Notes: a model not told the origin generated them from the letters alone. A stretch of DNA of 37,437 nucleotides from Sedimentisphaerales bacterium (GCA_016926155.1 JAFGPC010000054.1:1-37437); one strand, 5' to 3'. Shown: positions 16,101-24,220, numbered from the stretch's first letter. A program made the numbers and translations.

Positions 16101-19100
16101 TCAACGCATTCGGCAGAGGCAAACGAAATTGATGCTGATGGTTCTGATCCGTAGGCTCCAAAGGAATTAGGAACGTAGCCTCAATCTCATAGAGGCCTGC
16201 CTTGTCTACAACAATGGTATGTTGATCATCTTCTACTCGAAGGGAAACATTCCTCTGTAGCTCAGGATCAGAAACCAGGACTGCCGATTGATCCAGTAAA
16301 GGAAAACGCGAAGGCGCAATAGTTGAAATCCGTAGTTTATACTTCAGTTCCATAGTTTCGGCATCTGCAGACAGATTACATTCGATTTTCTCGATCATGG
16401 ATTTCTCGCTCATCGACATGGGTCCGAGTGATGCATTAGTACAACCATTCAGAAAAAACGGCAGTATTACCATCAATAATACCGGGATTACTACAGTTTT
16501 AACGGAAACCGAGAGAGAGTGTCTTCGATGGAGGAATACACGACCTGCACACCAGACAACGATTGCCACTGGGATGCCCCAGGTCAGCAAAGTATTCAGG
16601 GAAGGCCATGCAGGGGGTATTCTGGCAGCCATATATAAAGCAGCGGACAAGATGGCAACCATACAGGGCCACCATATCCGCCTTTTCAAAAACATGACGG
16701 CCAAAGAGGCAATCATGATAATGGAAACCATGACAAGACCGGAAAACGTGACGGCTCGCCTCCAGGCGGGGATCAGTTCTGCAGTTACCTGAAGCGCCTG
16801 ATTCGGATCAGAATTTACAGCTTGTGCATACCCAATTGTTGTTACAGGCACAGGTTTACGAACTTGTCCGGCCATGGACGCTCCCACCCCGGCCCAGACC
16901 AGAACCAGAAGCAGGATGGCAACAGCCAGATCCGGCAGCCATTGACGGAAAAAGATCGCACAGAAAATACACAATACAAAAAGGACCGCACCCAATCCCC
17001 ATATGACAGGCTTTTCGATCCATCTTTCGATGGATTTGGTCCAAAGCCGAAATATTTGTTGTGTGATTTCCGCCAAACCGACATGGGACATCGGGCCTGA
17101 TAGTACCTGCATATTGCCGCCACCGGCATGGATCGTCCATTCGTCAGGGGCATTAATCACCCACTCGGCATAATTCACCGGCACAGTACAAAGAGGAGCC
17201 GTCAGATCCAGGTGACGACGCCACCACCCGCTCTTTTCATGTACCTGGCCATACTCGAGCTGGATTGTAGCAGGATCATTCGGATTGGCTTTTCGGCTGA
17301 GCGGAATAAGAAGCTGACCGCTGTTCGTATCGTAAGAGGCAGCCAATCGGGTCTGCTGTTCCCGCCCTTCCTTTGTCTCGATCTGCGAGACAGACCAAAC
17401 ACGGGTATCCGTCGGCATGGTTAAGGAGAGGAACTGACCCGTAGTGTTCTTGACCTTATATCGGATACGGGTAACCGATTCGATGCGTCCGTTGGGATGT
17501 ACGGCAAGTCGAGTCTGGTGCGACGCGATATCGACCATAACCGGTAACAGCCCGCTGCGAGAGTAAGGATCGATACTGAGCATCGCACTATGCGGTTCAG
17601 TAACGTACTTGTACGCGGCCAGAATGGGACTGCTCGTCAGTAAACGATAGTCTCCCGGAAGCTCATCCAACGCAATTTCCAGCAACCCATCGGGATTGAC
17701 ACCGGCGGCAGGCTGTATCTGTAATTTCAAATCGAGATGGCTCGTAACTACGACATAGCCGGTTTGCGCCTGTACATCGCGGCATTGCAGAGCCCCTATA
17801 TGAATGGGTTGCTCGGAGCCATATCGTTGCGTGTAGGTCACAGCCAAATTATAATCACCGATTACTTTGCGTGTCAGCTTGACGATCCAGACATCTTCCT
17901 GCTTCACCCAGCGGCGGACATCACTGCCGACAAATTCCACATTCTCGACACTTTCGGGTAAGCTGAAGCGCAACTCATCCACAGGGGAACCGGTGATGAT
18001 ATAATTCATCACCGCCGAGCCATAGACAAGAGTCTCGCCCACGGATTGCAGATGAAACACTTCCGTCCTTATCCCGGCCGCCTTGCTTTGTGCTGTAAGA
18101 TTCAAAGTCCAGTCGGACTGGCGAAACCGATAGGCATATTGAGCCTGGGAAACCCGCAACGGCACCGAGGCCGTATGAACCTCGCGGAGATTCTCAACCT
18201 GTGGATCCTCTATTTCGATGCCGGTTTCCGCCGCAACGACGACATAGCCTCTATGCGTTTTAGCACCTGTGACTTGCACAGCGGAGATGGTCTGGGATTG
18301 TCCTAACGGTCCATGCCCAAGCTCCAGGCGAAGATGGAGGAGCGCACGACCGATCACCGGTTTACTGAATACAACTCGTACCCTTGTCGAAGAATCCTGA
18401 GCCTGTATTTGGGACAGATGATAGTCATCGACCTGGCTGCCATCTACGGACGCTACTATCATGCCTGCCGGTATAACAATCTCAAGTTCGCGAATCGCTG
18501 CATCTCGTACATCGAGTTCCAACTCCGTATCTATAACAAGATCATCCTCCTTAATCGTAACCGTTAATCGTCCGGTCACATCACAACTAGGTACGATATC
18601 ATCCACGGACAATCGTAGTTGGTAATGACTGCCTGCATAGGTGTAGAAAAATGCTTTCGTGTTTGGAACCAGTCGATCCTGTGTCGTGTCAGCTGCCATA
18701 CGGGGAAATACCGTGGCGTCGATTTGTGTCAAACCTGTTGATTCCAACACGACCAATTGCAGTGCATTATCGGTTCCGACGGCGAGATGGCCGCTTGCCC
18801 GGATTCCACCTGACGATTCAATGGCGGGCACCTCAATCTCGGTCGGCAATGTATCCATACCGGCTTCGGCATGGATTCGCAAACGATACTCTTTTTCCTG
18901 GGATCGGCTGAGCTCAACGACCAGATCGCGCGAACTCCCGACAGCATCCGTAAGTGACCAGGTACGAATATTGTCGCCGTCCAGAGCAGTGATACTCAGG
19001 GTAGAAGGCAGCTTGAAGGTAAGTCTCTCAATCCTGCCCTGGGTAATCTGGAAATCAAACAAGGCGTCAAGATGAAGCAGACCTGCTCTGATATCAACTA

Positions 19101-19716
19101 TCGTGTTGGCGTGACTGGAAAGAACGAGTTTGGCATCGGTCAGTTTTACCTGAGGTTTCCATCGCACAAGAAGCCGCTGATTTGGTCCTAAAATGGCGGA
19201 GATCGTCAGTTGCCCCTGTTCGGTCTGCCGTTGCAAACGCATGGCGCCCGGCAAGTCCACTTCAAGATCCTTACGATCACAAACAAGCTCGATTTTTCGC
19301 ATGCGACCCAAAGGCACCTGCACATCCACCTGCTGCCACGGACTGTTTGGATCAGGCTGAGGTCCTGTGACAAATGTTGTATTGACTTGATATCGTCCCG
19401 CCCTTGAAAAGACCAGGTAGTAAGCCTTCTGCTGTTCGTCATAGTCGAGCTTGTACTCCGTGTTACTCTCGGGAAGTGTCTGTAAAACCGCATCTCCCTG
19501 GATCAGAAGAATCCGTCTGTTACGAGCCTTTGTCTCGGCTTTAAAGCTGAGATTCAACATCAGCTCCTGGTCTTCAATCCGCCCGCTGACGATCACCTCG
19601 GGAATTTCGATTTCATTTACTTCATCGACACCTGTGGGTGTTATCTTCTCCGTCGATGAAGCAATGGAAGCCCATATACAGACCAACAGAAACAGAGACA
19701 TTATTGTATGCTTCAT
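13123..19716 (-). CDS. Giant secreted/membrane protein (2197 residues), two fused paralogous halves
   Basis: Half 1 has a signal peptide (about 1-20), a long beta-sandwich-rich exported region to about 900, and membrane spans at about 903-953, 988-1034 and 1044-1064. Half 2 then opens with VVIPVLLMVILPFFLNGC (1075-1092), a lipoprotein-type signal and lipobox inside the chain, followed by another beta-rich region, a Gln-rich coiled-coil stretch (about 1955-2085), a membrane span at 2128-2151 and an acidic tail. The halves are homologous: PGAMRLQRQTEQGQLTIS...RWKP (156-187) matches PGAIYLTQTIQEQKTMIE...WRP (1222-1255), and FQITQGRIERLTFKLPS matches LQIAQGQIDTLKLRIAS. A strand motif GYVVV or GYIVI occurs at 489, 652 and 1551, with a variant at 1716. 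GAGGATAGGATC precedes the ATG. It follows the VWA gene by 185 bases, so the two are probably co-transcribed. No enzyme motif was found; an envelope complex or sensor role is inferred. Confidence 0.85.
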   Translation of the reverse strand: MKHTIMSLFLLVCIWASIASSTEKITPTGVDEVNEIEIPEVIVSGRIEDQELMLNLSFKAETKARNRRILLIQGDAVLQTLPESNTEYKLDYDEQQKAYYLVFSRAGRYQVNTTFVTGPQPDPNSPWQQVDVQVPLGRMRKIELVCDRKDLEVDLPGAMRLQRQTEQGQLTISAILGPNQRLLVRWKPQVKLTDAKLVLSSHANTIVDIRAGLLHLDALFDFQITQGRIERLTFKLPSTLSITALDGDNIRTWSLTDAVGSSRDLVVELSRSQEKEYRLRIHAEAGMDTLPTEIEVPAIESSGGIRASGHLAVGTDNALQLVVLESTGLTQIDATVFPRMAADTTQDRLVPNTKAFFYTYAGSHYQLRLSVDDIVPSCDVTGRLTVTIKEDDLVIDTELELDVRDAAIRELEIVIPAGMIVASVDGSQVDDYHLSQIQAQDSSTRVRVVFSKPVIGRALLHLRLELGHGPLGQSQTISAVQVTGAKTHRGYVVVAAETGIEIEDPQVENLREVHTASVPLRVSQAQYAYRFRQSDWTLNLTAQSKAAGIRTEVFHLQSVGETLVYGSAVMNYIITGSPVDELRFSLPESVENVEFVGSDVRRWVKQEDVWIVKLTRKVIGDYNLAVTYTQRYGSEQPIHIGALQCRDVQAQTGYVVVTSHLDLKLQIQPAAGVNPDGLLEIALDELPGDYRLLTSSPILAAYKYVTEPHSAMLSIDPYSRSGLLPVMVDIASHQTRLAVHPNGRIESVTRIRYKVKNTTGQFLSLTMPTDTRVWSVSQIETKEGREQQTRLAASYDTNSGQLLIPLSRKANPNDPATIQLEYGQVHEKSGWWRRHLDLTAPLCTVPVNYAEWVINAPDEWTIHAGGGNMQVLSGPMSHVGLAEITQQIFRLWTKSIERWIEKPVIWGLGAVLFVLCIFCAIFFRQWLPDLAVAILLLVLVWAGVGASMAGQVRKPVPVTTIGYAQAVNSDPNQALQVTAELIPAWRRAVTFSGLVMVSIIMIASLAVMFLKRRIWWPCMVAILSAALYMAARIPPAWPSLNTLLTWGIPVAIVVWCAGRVFLHRRHSLSVSVKTVVIPVLLMVILPFFLNGCTNASLGPMSMSEKSMIEKIECNLSADAETMELKYKLRISTIAPSRFPLLDQSAVLVSDPELQRNVSLRVEDDQHTIVVDKAGLYEIEATFLIPLEPTDQNHQHQFRLPLPNALTNRVTLTIPDANVIIDAPGAIYLTQTIQEQKTMIETMFVPGEQAVFTWRPKERQASQEEVRFYAQDLALAHMSSGLVQVYHTIRLQIAQGQIDTLKLRIASGQTVTSVTAQHIGSWRFDPATQELEVRLNQAVTGVYEIMLLAQSASASLPYPVRLKPLIVQDALNQHSVIGLATDMSVYLQLDEHPASMNVQDYIRDSAKLIKNVPGLTSEQITQAFRFDSPDGVVTAQVLAVQSELRSQETARFNVEDDRLVYNSQWDIEIAKAGKFDFVLQIPEGFDIDTLVCEEVSHWDETDEAGQRNVRVHFKRKLTGTIQLKLALSQPISQMPERLTVPRVTLEGGLKHSGYIVIGSEQGVRLSVASRQGVSEVNPAELGQNEQGLLAFRLLRIDWELALQTELVQPRVTVQFLHVAKITDGLVRHDHYLRYRLFHAGIKTIELLLPVEATGVTISGPGIARREQLSQGQWRIDLADKIYDQPYLLRIGYETQYDQTVGDVSLIPIRCRNVDLQQGHMVVFATDRVELSLDSVEASLRPAEARSIPKYFGAGDLSGAVMCFRSTSATQGLTVKARRHGAVEQVGADVRRTDIATVVTPDGQAIHRVTLLLRVGAKRHLQTILPENGTIWSLSVDGQSAQPSIRTNAEGLDVLLIPLPQQTSDDVLVDMVYIDRLPAAQTGGTLEDWAGMHRIAGPRFDLPLKQITWHVYIPEGFNYDQFGGTLTIDKNILVDQQVRRYNMQSYERQMVEVSNANDQFAQQQQRLAQELAQQGRQADARRALSIGYNFSRGNRALNEDIRVDLDNLLKQQAKVGLVNARERLRQETSGVAAAAGMITIDGKSVQFSQQQAERIESSLGQADNENLELITQRILRAQEAAEGSVAQLQITMPFSGKILRFDSPLQVEPEAEMEVIFRASRQRIHKVDSSLWYVLILFGVLLALGGGIGFIHNRWDRLHAFLTPQPRPRQPIEPTEKCESNQDENPDESGGQVSTDELV

Positions 19717-19901
19717 GATCCTATCCTCACTAAGATAAGTATTACAATCCCGGATACAAATCTAATTAAAAGTGCATATCAATATTGGAAAACTATATTG
19801 TTTCTTTCCTCCTTGGCTCTCCTGTTTTCCTGCTCCATTTATATGATAGTTTTAATCCGGTACAAAGTTCGTAAAACTCCTGTAAAATATCCGGACCGCG
19901 G

Positions 19902-22900
19902 TTAAGGCGATTTGGGAAGATTCTCAGACATGCGTATCAGATCCACCAACTCACGCACATCGTGGTCGAGGGGAAGAGCCAGGCTAACCGGCTCTATGAT
20001 ACGCAGGACATCCGATACTGTGGTTTGCCGTGCGTGTTCCGATCCACGAAGAATCTCGGCAAATCGAGCCACACCGGCAGCCAGAAAGAAACGGGGAGCG
20101 CTCTCGACCGTAAGTCTGTCTACGATCATGCTGTTCAAATGGCTGGAAATCTCCTCAATCTGGCCGTTCTCCGCGTTACGGTACCGGACAAATACAGTTC
20201 CAAGGTCATCCTGTCGGTCCGCCGAAGACGAGCCCGTCAGTTCCAACTCGTACAAGGCGGTTGAGCATTGGCCGGAACCCACTTCGCCAGCATCGATGGT
20301 ATCGTCACGGAAACGCTTATCTTCAATGTCACGGTTTTCATAACCGATCAGACGATATCGTCGAACCCGCCTCGGATTGAATTCGACCTGAATGCGAGCA
20401 TCCCTGGCTACGGTCTGCAGAGTGGCTGCCAACTGCTCGACAAACACACGTTGTGCCTGTTCGGTTGAATCGAGAAAAACATAACTGCCGTCACCGCGAT
20501 TGGCCAGGGCCTCAAGAAAGGCGTCGTTATAGGAACCGTATCCCACTCCAACACAGGTAATGGTGATGCCCTGTTTTCGGTCAGCAGCCACCTCGTTCAG
20601 GATTGCCTGGGCTTCCGTTTGACCGACATTGGCAACCCCGTCCGAACAGAGTATGACATGATTGATTTGTTTTGGATCAAAAGTCCGTCGAGCAGTAGCA
20701 TAACCCAATTTCAATCCGGCCAGGAGATTTGTCGAACCGGCCGGCTGGATCGCATCAATTAGGCTACGGATTTTTTCACGTTCTTTTACAAAACTGGATT
20801 CCAGATGCAGTCGGGCATCACCGGCACAGGTGATCAGCGAAATCCGATCATACGCGGAAAGTTTATCTACCAGCAGTCCTAACGCCTTCTGAACCAACAG
20901 CAAACGGTCGGGCTGGCCCATCGACGCAGAAGCATCGACAACAAATACCAGATGGGCGGCCCTGCGTTGATCACGACCGACGGTACGAGCCTTGACACCA
21001 ATCTTAAGCAATGTCAGGTTCTGTCCTTTAGTCGCAAAGGGAGAAGGTGCAGCCTGGGCATGGACCGCGAATGTGGGATTGGATCGCTGAGGATAGTTAT
21101 AGTTGAAATAGTTAATGAATTCTTCCATGCGAACCGCACCCGGCGGGGGTAGAAAACCACCACGAAGATATCTTCGACACAACGTATAGGAAGCCGTATC
21201 CACATCAAGAGCAAAGGTGGATTGAGAATCACGGGCGGTCATTACCCATGGATTGACGGGGATCTGTTTAAATCGTGAGGATTCGGGCAAATCCGAAAAG
21301 TCTTCTTCAACTCCCCGGACAGTACTGTCTGGTTTTGACGGCAAGTTTCGTGGTGAATCAGAATCCCGGAGAATCTCCATTTCAGAAGAACTTGGTTTGC
21401 CCTCAGGCAGCTTTTCCAGACGGTCAAGGCCTTCGCTTTTCTGTTTCCTTTGATCTTCCAGCGATTTTCGTATTTCCTCTTGAGAACCAAATAGATCCCC
21501 CAATACAGGAACATCTCCCAGTATTGGTTCGCGGTCCCTTATCTCAAAATGTTCCGTCTCTCCGACAACGATTGGATCCCCCTCATGAACTGTTTTAACA
21601 GTCTCCTCAGAAGCGGATTTTATCTTGTTAAATTCTCTGTCATATCTCTGGTTTGAGATAACTGAATCTCTTGTGACTCTTTCGCTCATCTCATCTAGCA
21701 GTATTCCATTTCGATTCGAAGTACTGCTTTGCAGACCATACTGCCCGATTCTATCGTGATAAGTCGCCAAAGACGATTCATCAAAAGCCTTGCTTTCAGC
21801 TTTCCAATCGATATCCAGGCTGCCGAGGTCCAGGTCTTTTTGGGCGGGTGTACTCGGTCGTGAAACCGTTTCGAATGACACATCCCTCTTTGTATCGATC
21901 CCCAATCTCTCCCAGCGCCTCCCTATGGATTTCACTGCAGGTTCAATTCCAGAGGACGTACTGATTGGTTCTTCCACGGGAGGTGAAGACAAAGCCAATT
22001 CAGGACTGGAGTCTTCGAAGGATCTTTCCGCCTTTACAGTAGCAGTTGGCAAGTTATGGTAAAAATCTCCCCCATGATGTACCGTAGCAACACTACCATT
22101 AAGAAATAGTTGTGATTCCTGCCCATTAGAACGTATTGATACATCATGACCTGTCCCGGCATTAAAATCATTATAAGACAAAACCGGATTTTTGTCGGAT
22201 GATATATAGCCGCCACCTCCCATACCCATGCCGCCCATGCCACCCATGCCGCCTGCGTTACCCATGCTCTCTCTATAGCCGCCCATTCCTCCCATCATAC
22301 CTCCACCGTAACTGACTGTATCGCCTCGGAACTTTAAATTGAATTCTGTATTATTCACTTGCGAAGCTGATTCATTCGATAAATCGACTGTAGCAGAACC
22401 ACCGACTTCAAATGCCTTCCCCCAATTCTCTCTACCCGATATCCTCCTCTGGGATAATGCAGTTTGTTCAGCACCGACATCTGTTCCTTTTACATCGCCA
22501 TCCCTTACACTCAACCGATCAGTGTCTCCGTCCTGAAGGGAATAATAATCAACCGGATTTATGGGATCATAGGTATATCTACCATCCCTGTCTTCATCTA
22601 TACTGGATGCCGTTGTCCCTCCTGTAAACTCAATTTCGTATAACGTCGGCGCCGATCCGGAAGAGAGAATCATTTTGGATTTTGTACGTCCATTGAAAAC
22701 GATTACTACAGATAGCAAGGCAACAACAAAAATAGCGGCTACAGCCGTTAGTTGTCGGACTGTAAAAATGTTCAGTCTTGCATTTCGTCTGGCGGCCAGT
22801 TTGGCTAATCGTTTTATACGATGTTCGCTCAAAACCGGATCCGGTTCGTGCTGTAAAGTATCCGAGACCACTTTGACCGCCATACGCAGATCCGCCAGGC

Positions 22901-23015
22901 GTTCACGAAGCTCGTCATCGGTCTCTAAATAATTCAACAGATCGGCTTTCGATGCATCATCCAAATCATCAAAGATTAATGCTGATAATATTTTTTCTGC
23001 TTTTTCCCGGTTCAT
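19902..23015 (-). CDS. Membrane-anchored VWA (YfbK-type) protein with anti-sigma-like N-terminus
   Basis: A 1037-residue protein. Residues 1-60 (LSALIFDDLDDASKADLLNY, then LETDDELRERLADLR) resemble the cytoplasmic domain of anti-sigma factors, and one membrane span lies at about 90-108. A long low-complexity linker follows, including a Gly/Met-rich stretch (237-269) and a short PILGDVPVLGDLFGS motif (about 497-511). The C-terminal 450 residues are YfbK-type: an N-terminal segment (STFALDVDTASYTLCRRYL), a VWA domain with an intact metal site (DASAS 694-698, Thr762, Asp792 in CSDG) and a DUF3520-like end (RYRLIGYENRDIEDKRFRDD). The ATG at 23015 is preferred because AGGAG lies seven bases upstream; a frame start at 23036 has none. 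It sits directly after the ECF sigma gene, so it probably restrains that sigma factor and senses something outside the membrane. Confidence 0.85.
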   Translation of the reverse strand: MNREKAEKILSALIFDDLDDASKADLLNYLETDDELRERLADLRMAVKVVSDTLQHEPDPVLSEHRIKRLAKLAARRNARLNIFTVRQLTAVAAIFVVALLSVVIVFNGRTKSKMILSSGSAPTLYEIEFTGGTTASSIDEDRDGRYTYDPINPVDYYSLQDGDTDRLSVRDGDVKGTDVGAEQTALSQRRISGRENWGKAFEVGGSATVDLSNESASQVNNTEFNLKFRGDTVSYGGGMMGGMGGYRESMGNAGGMGGMGGMGMGGGGYISSDKNPVLSYNDFNAGTGHDVSIRSNGQESQLFLNGSVATVHHGGDFYHNLPTATVKAERSFEDSSPELALSSPPVEEPISTSSGIEPAVKSIGRRWERLGIDTKRDVSFETVSRPSTPAQKDLDLGSLDIDWKAESKAFDESSLATYHDRIGQYGLQSSTSNRNGILLDEMSERVTRDSVISNQRYDREFNKIKSASEETVKTVHEGDPIVVGETEHFEIRDREPILGDVPVLGDLFGSQEEIRKSLEDQRKQKSEGLDRLEKLPEGKPSSSEMEILRDSDSPRNLPSKPDSTVRGVEEDFSDLPESSRFKQIPVNPWVMTARDSQSTFALDVDTASYTLCRRYLRGGFLPPPGAVRMEEFINYFNYNYPQRSNPTFAVHAQAAPSPFATKGQNLTLLKIGVKARTVGRDQRRAAHLVFVVDASASMGQPDRLLLVQKALGLLVDKLSAYDRISLITCAGDARLHLESSFVKEREKIRSLIDAIQPAGSTNLLAGLKLGYATARRTFDPKQINHVILCSDGVANVGQTEAQAILNEVAADRKQGITITCVGVGYGSYNDAFLEALANRGDGSYVFLDSTEQAQRVFVEQLAATLQTVARDARIQVEFNPRRVRRYRLIGYENRDIEDKRFRDDTIDAGEVGSGQCSTALYELELTGSSSADRQDDLGTVFVRYRNAENGQIEEISSHLNSMIVDRLTVESAPRFFLAAGVARFAEILRGSEHARQTTVSDVLRIIEPVSLALPLDHDVRELVDLIRMSENLPKSP
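22221..22293. repeat. Short tandem repeat encoding Gly-Met runs
   Basis: Nine-base units close to CCCATGCCG recur several times (clearest at 22225-22253) and encode GGMGGM-type repeats on the minus strand within the linker of the VWA protein. Such tracts can change length by slippage in whole-codon steps. Confidence 0.7.
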
Positions 23016-23080
23016 GACTAACTCCTGATCCGGCATTGGGCCGTGAAGATCTCACCTTTTCTGTATTTCAAAAGAGTCAT

Positions 23081-23695
23081 CTACACCACTCCGGCCTTCC
23101 GTAATCGCTGTGCCAATTCATTCAGTCCCTGGTTCAGCCGATAGTTCACCATTGAAACAGAGATACCAACTACCTCGGCAACCTCCCGCAGAGTCAATCC
23201 CTGGATAATCTTCAGCAATACAACCTGGCGTTGCAGGTCATCCAGTCGGCTCAGTTCCCGAAGGGCTACCTGCCGTGCTTCGCGACGAAGTACTTCCCCA
23301 AGGGCGTCAAACTCATCGGAAACCTGTTCAGCTGAAAGTACATCCGAGTCAACGGTGACCTTATCAAGATATTTTTGCCGTAACTGCCGTCGTCTTGCAT
23401 CAATGGTCAGATTATGAGCCACACGATACAGCCAGGTTGTAAGATTCTTGATACTGCTCGAACCATGACGGGCAACCTGACGATGCAGACGAACAAAAGC
23501 CTCCTGAACGATATCTTCTCCATCCGAGGCTACTCCATCCAGCATACGTCCCACATAACGGAGAAGCGGACTCTGATAATGGGTAACAACCGCCATCAAA
23601 TCACTGGCATCCGGTAGCGGACTGTCCCCTGCGGCTTGTGGTAAAGAAGCCGTCGTGCCTACTGGATTCTTCATTTGGCCCATTCTTTTATTCAC
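23081..23695 (-). CDS. ECF-type RNA polymerase sigma factor
   Basis: A 204-residue sigma-70 family protein with the two domains of ECF factors. Region 2 holds DGEDIVQEAFVRLHRQ (58-73) and TWLYRVAHNLTIDARRR (87-103), which bind core polymerase and the -10 element. Region 4 holds LDDLQRQVVLLKIIQGLTLR followed by the helix-turn-helix EVAEVVGISVSMVNYRLNQG (171-190) that reads the -35 element. The frame opens with GTG at 23695; ATG codons at 23683 and 23674 are alternatives, and none has a clear ribosome site. The next gene, 65 bases downstream, encodes a membrane protein with an anti-sigma-like N-terminus, the usual sigma/anti-sigma order. Target promoters are unknown. Confidence 0.9.
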   Translation of the reverse strand: MNKRMGQMKNPVGTTASLPQAAGDSPLPDASDLMAVVTHYQSPLLRYVGRMLDGVASDGEDIVQEAFVRLHRQVARHGSSSIKNLTTWLYRVAHNLTIDARRRQLRQKYLDKVTVDSDVLSAEQVSDEFDALGEVLRREARQVALRELSRLDDLQRQVVLLKIIQGLTLREVAEVVGISVSMVNYRLNQGLNELAQRLRKAGVV

Positions 23696-23784
23696 CGTAT
23701 ATATAGACGATAGGATTGCAGTATTTTGTAAATTTAAATAGAACTTTTCTCTACCTTTTTTTTAATACTTTTGGGTTGCCCCAC

Positions 23785-23803
23785 GGCGGTTTTTAAGACC
23801 GCC
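23785..23803. repeat. GC-rich hairpin at the edge of the integrase remnant
   Basis: GGCGGT (23785-23790) and ACCGCC (23798-23803) flank a 7-base loop, and AGGCGGC follows, giving an alternative pairing. There is no T-run on either strand, so it is not a clear terminator. It lies just where recognisable integrase sequence begins. Confidence 0.35.
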
Positions 23804-23810
23804 AGGCGGC

Positions 23811-24071
23811 TTATACAAAAATCGCCGAGAAGCTACTCTTCCGTTGAAGAAGAAGACAATGGGCCTCCCGCGAAGTTATTTTAAATCCAAGGATGCAAGT
23901 GATGTTGCATTCGATCTACCGCATCCATGCAGCATTTCTCGGATGCTCTATAGTGACCTTATAGCTGCGGGGATTGATCCAGCAGATGGGATGGGTAAAC
24001 TGGATTTTTACAGTCTACATCATACTTTGGGGACCATGTTGGCCGTATCGGGAGAATATACTATTGATTAG
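23811..24071 (+). pseudogene. Second tyrosine-integrase remnant
   Basis: The plus-strand frame reads YKNRREATLPL, then SDVAFDLPHPCSISRMLYSD, LIAAGIDPADGMGKLDFYSL and HHTLGTMLAVSG before stopping. This is the middle to late catalytic domain of a tyrosine recombinase. The family box normally reads LDFHSLRHT; here it is LDFYSLHHT, so the conserved Arg of H-x-x-R has become His. Everything before YKNRR (N-terminal and core-binding domains) and everything after LAVSG (including the catalytic Tyr) is missing. A TTG at 23844 could open a 75-codon frame, but no functional protein is expected. The remnant overlaps in content with the one at 12102-12474, so it comes from a separate integrase copy. Confidence 0.75.
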
Positions 24072-24210
24072 CGTGATCACTTGCCTGGCGTATTGTATCG
24101 ACCGGGAAAATACCTTTTTCCAGCAAACGTGCACAAATGTCAAATTCCTGCTGATTTGTTGGTCTTCTGCCAATCGTATGACAAAACTTTTCTTCACATA
24201 GTTCTATCAT
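24061..24210 (-). CDS. Possible 49-residue protein
   Basis: A short minus-strand frame starts with ATG at 24210 and reads MIELCEEKFCHTIGRRPTNQ, then QEFDICARLLEKGIFPVDTI and RQASDHANQ. The composition is protein-like, with no low-complexity runs and an amphipathic helix around FDICARLLEKG. No family was recognised and no good ribosome site is seen. The start codon lies inside a perfect palindrome (24204-24220). Its end overlaps the end of the integrase remnant on the other strand. It may be a real small gene or a leftover of a longer one. Confidence 0.35.
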   Translation of the reverse strand: MIELCEEKFCHTIGRRPTNQQEFDICARLLEKGIFPVDTIRQASDHANQ

Positions 24211-24220
24211 AATATGATAG
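24204..24220. repeat. Perfect 17-base palindrome
   Basis: CTATCATA-A-TATGATAG has 8-base arms around one central base. It overlaps the start codon of the possible 49-residue gene and has the size and symmetry of a repressor operator. Confidence 0.6.

Noticed and set aside
19708-19905. 65-codon plus-strand frame with a hydrophobic stretch between the giant and VWA genes
   Set aside because: It begins inside the giant gene's start on the opposite strand and lacks a ribosome site; the hydrophobic run reflects T-rich DNA.
22211-22310. CRISPR-like or regulatory tandem repeat
   Set aside because: The nine-base repeats encode Gly-Met runs within the VWA protein and have no spacer structure.
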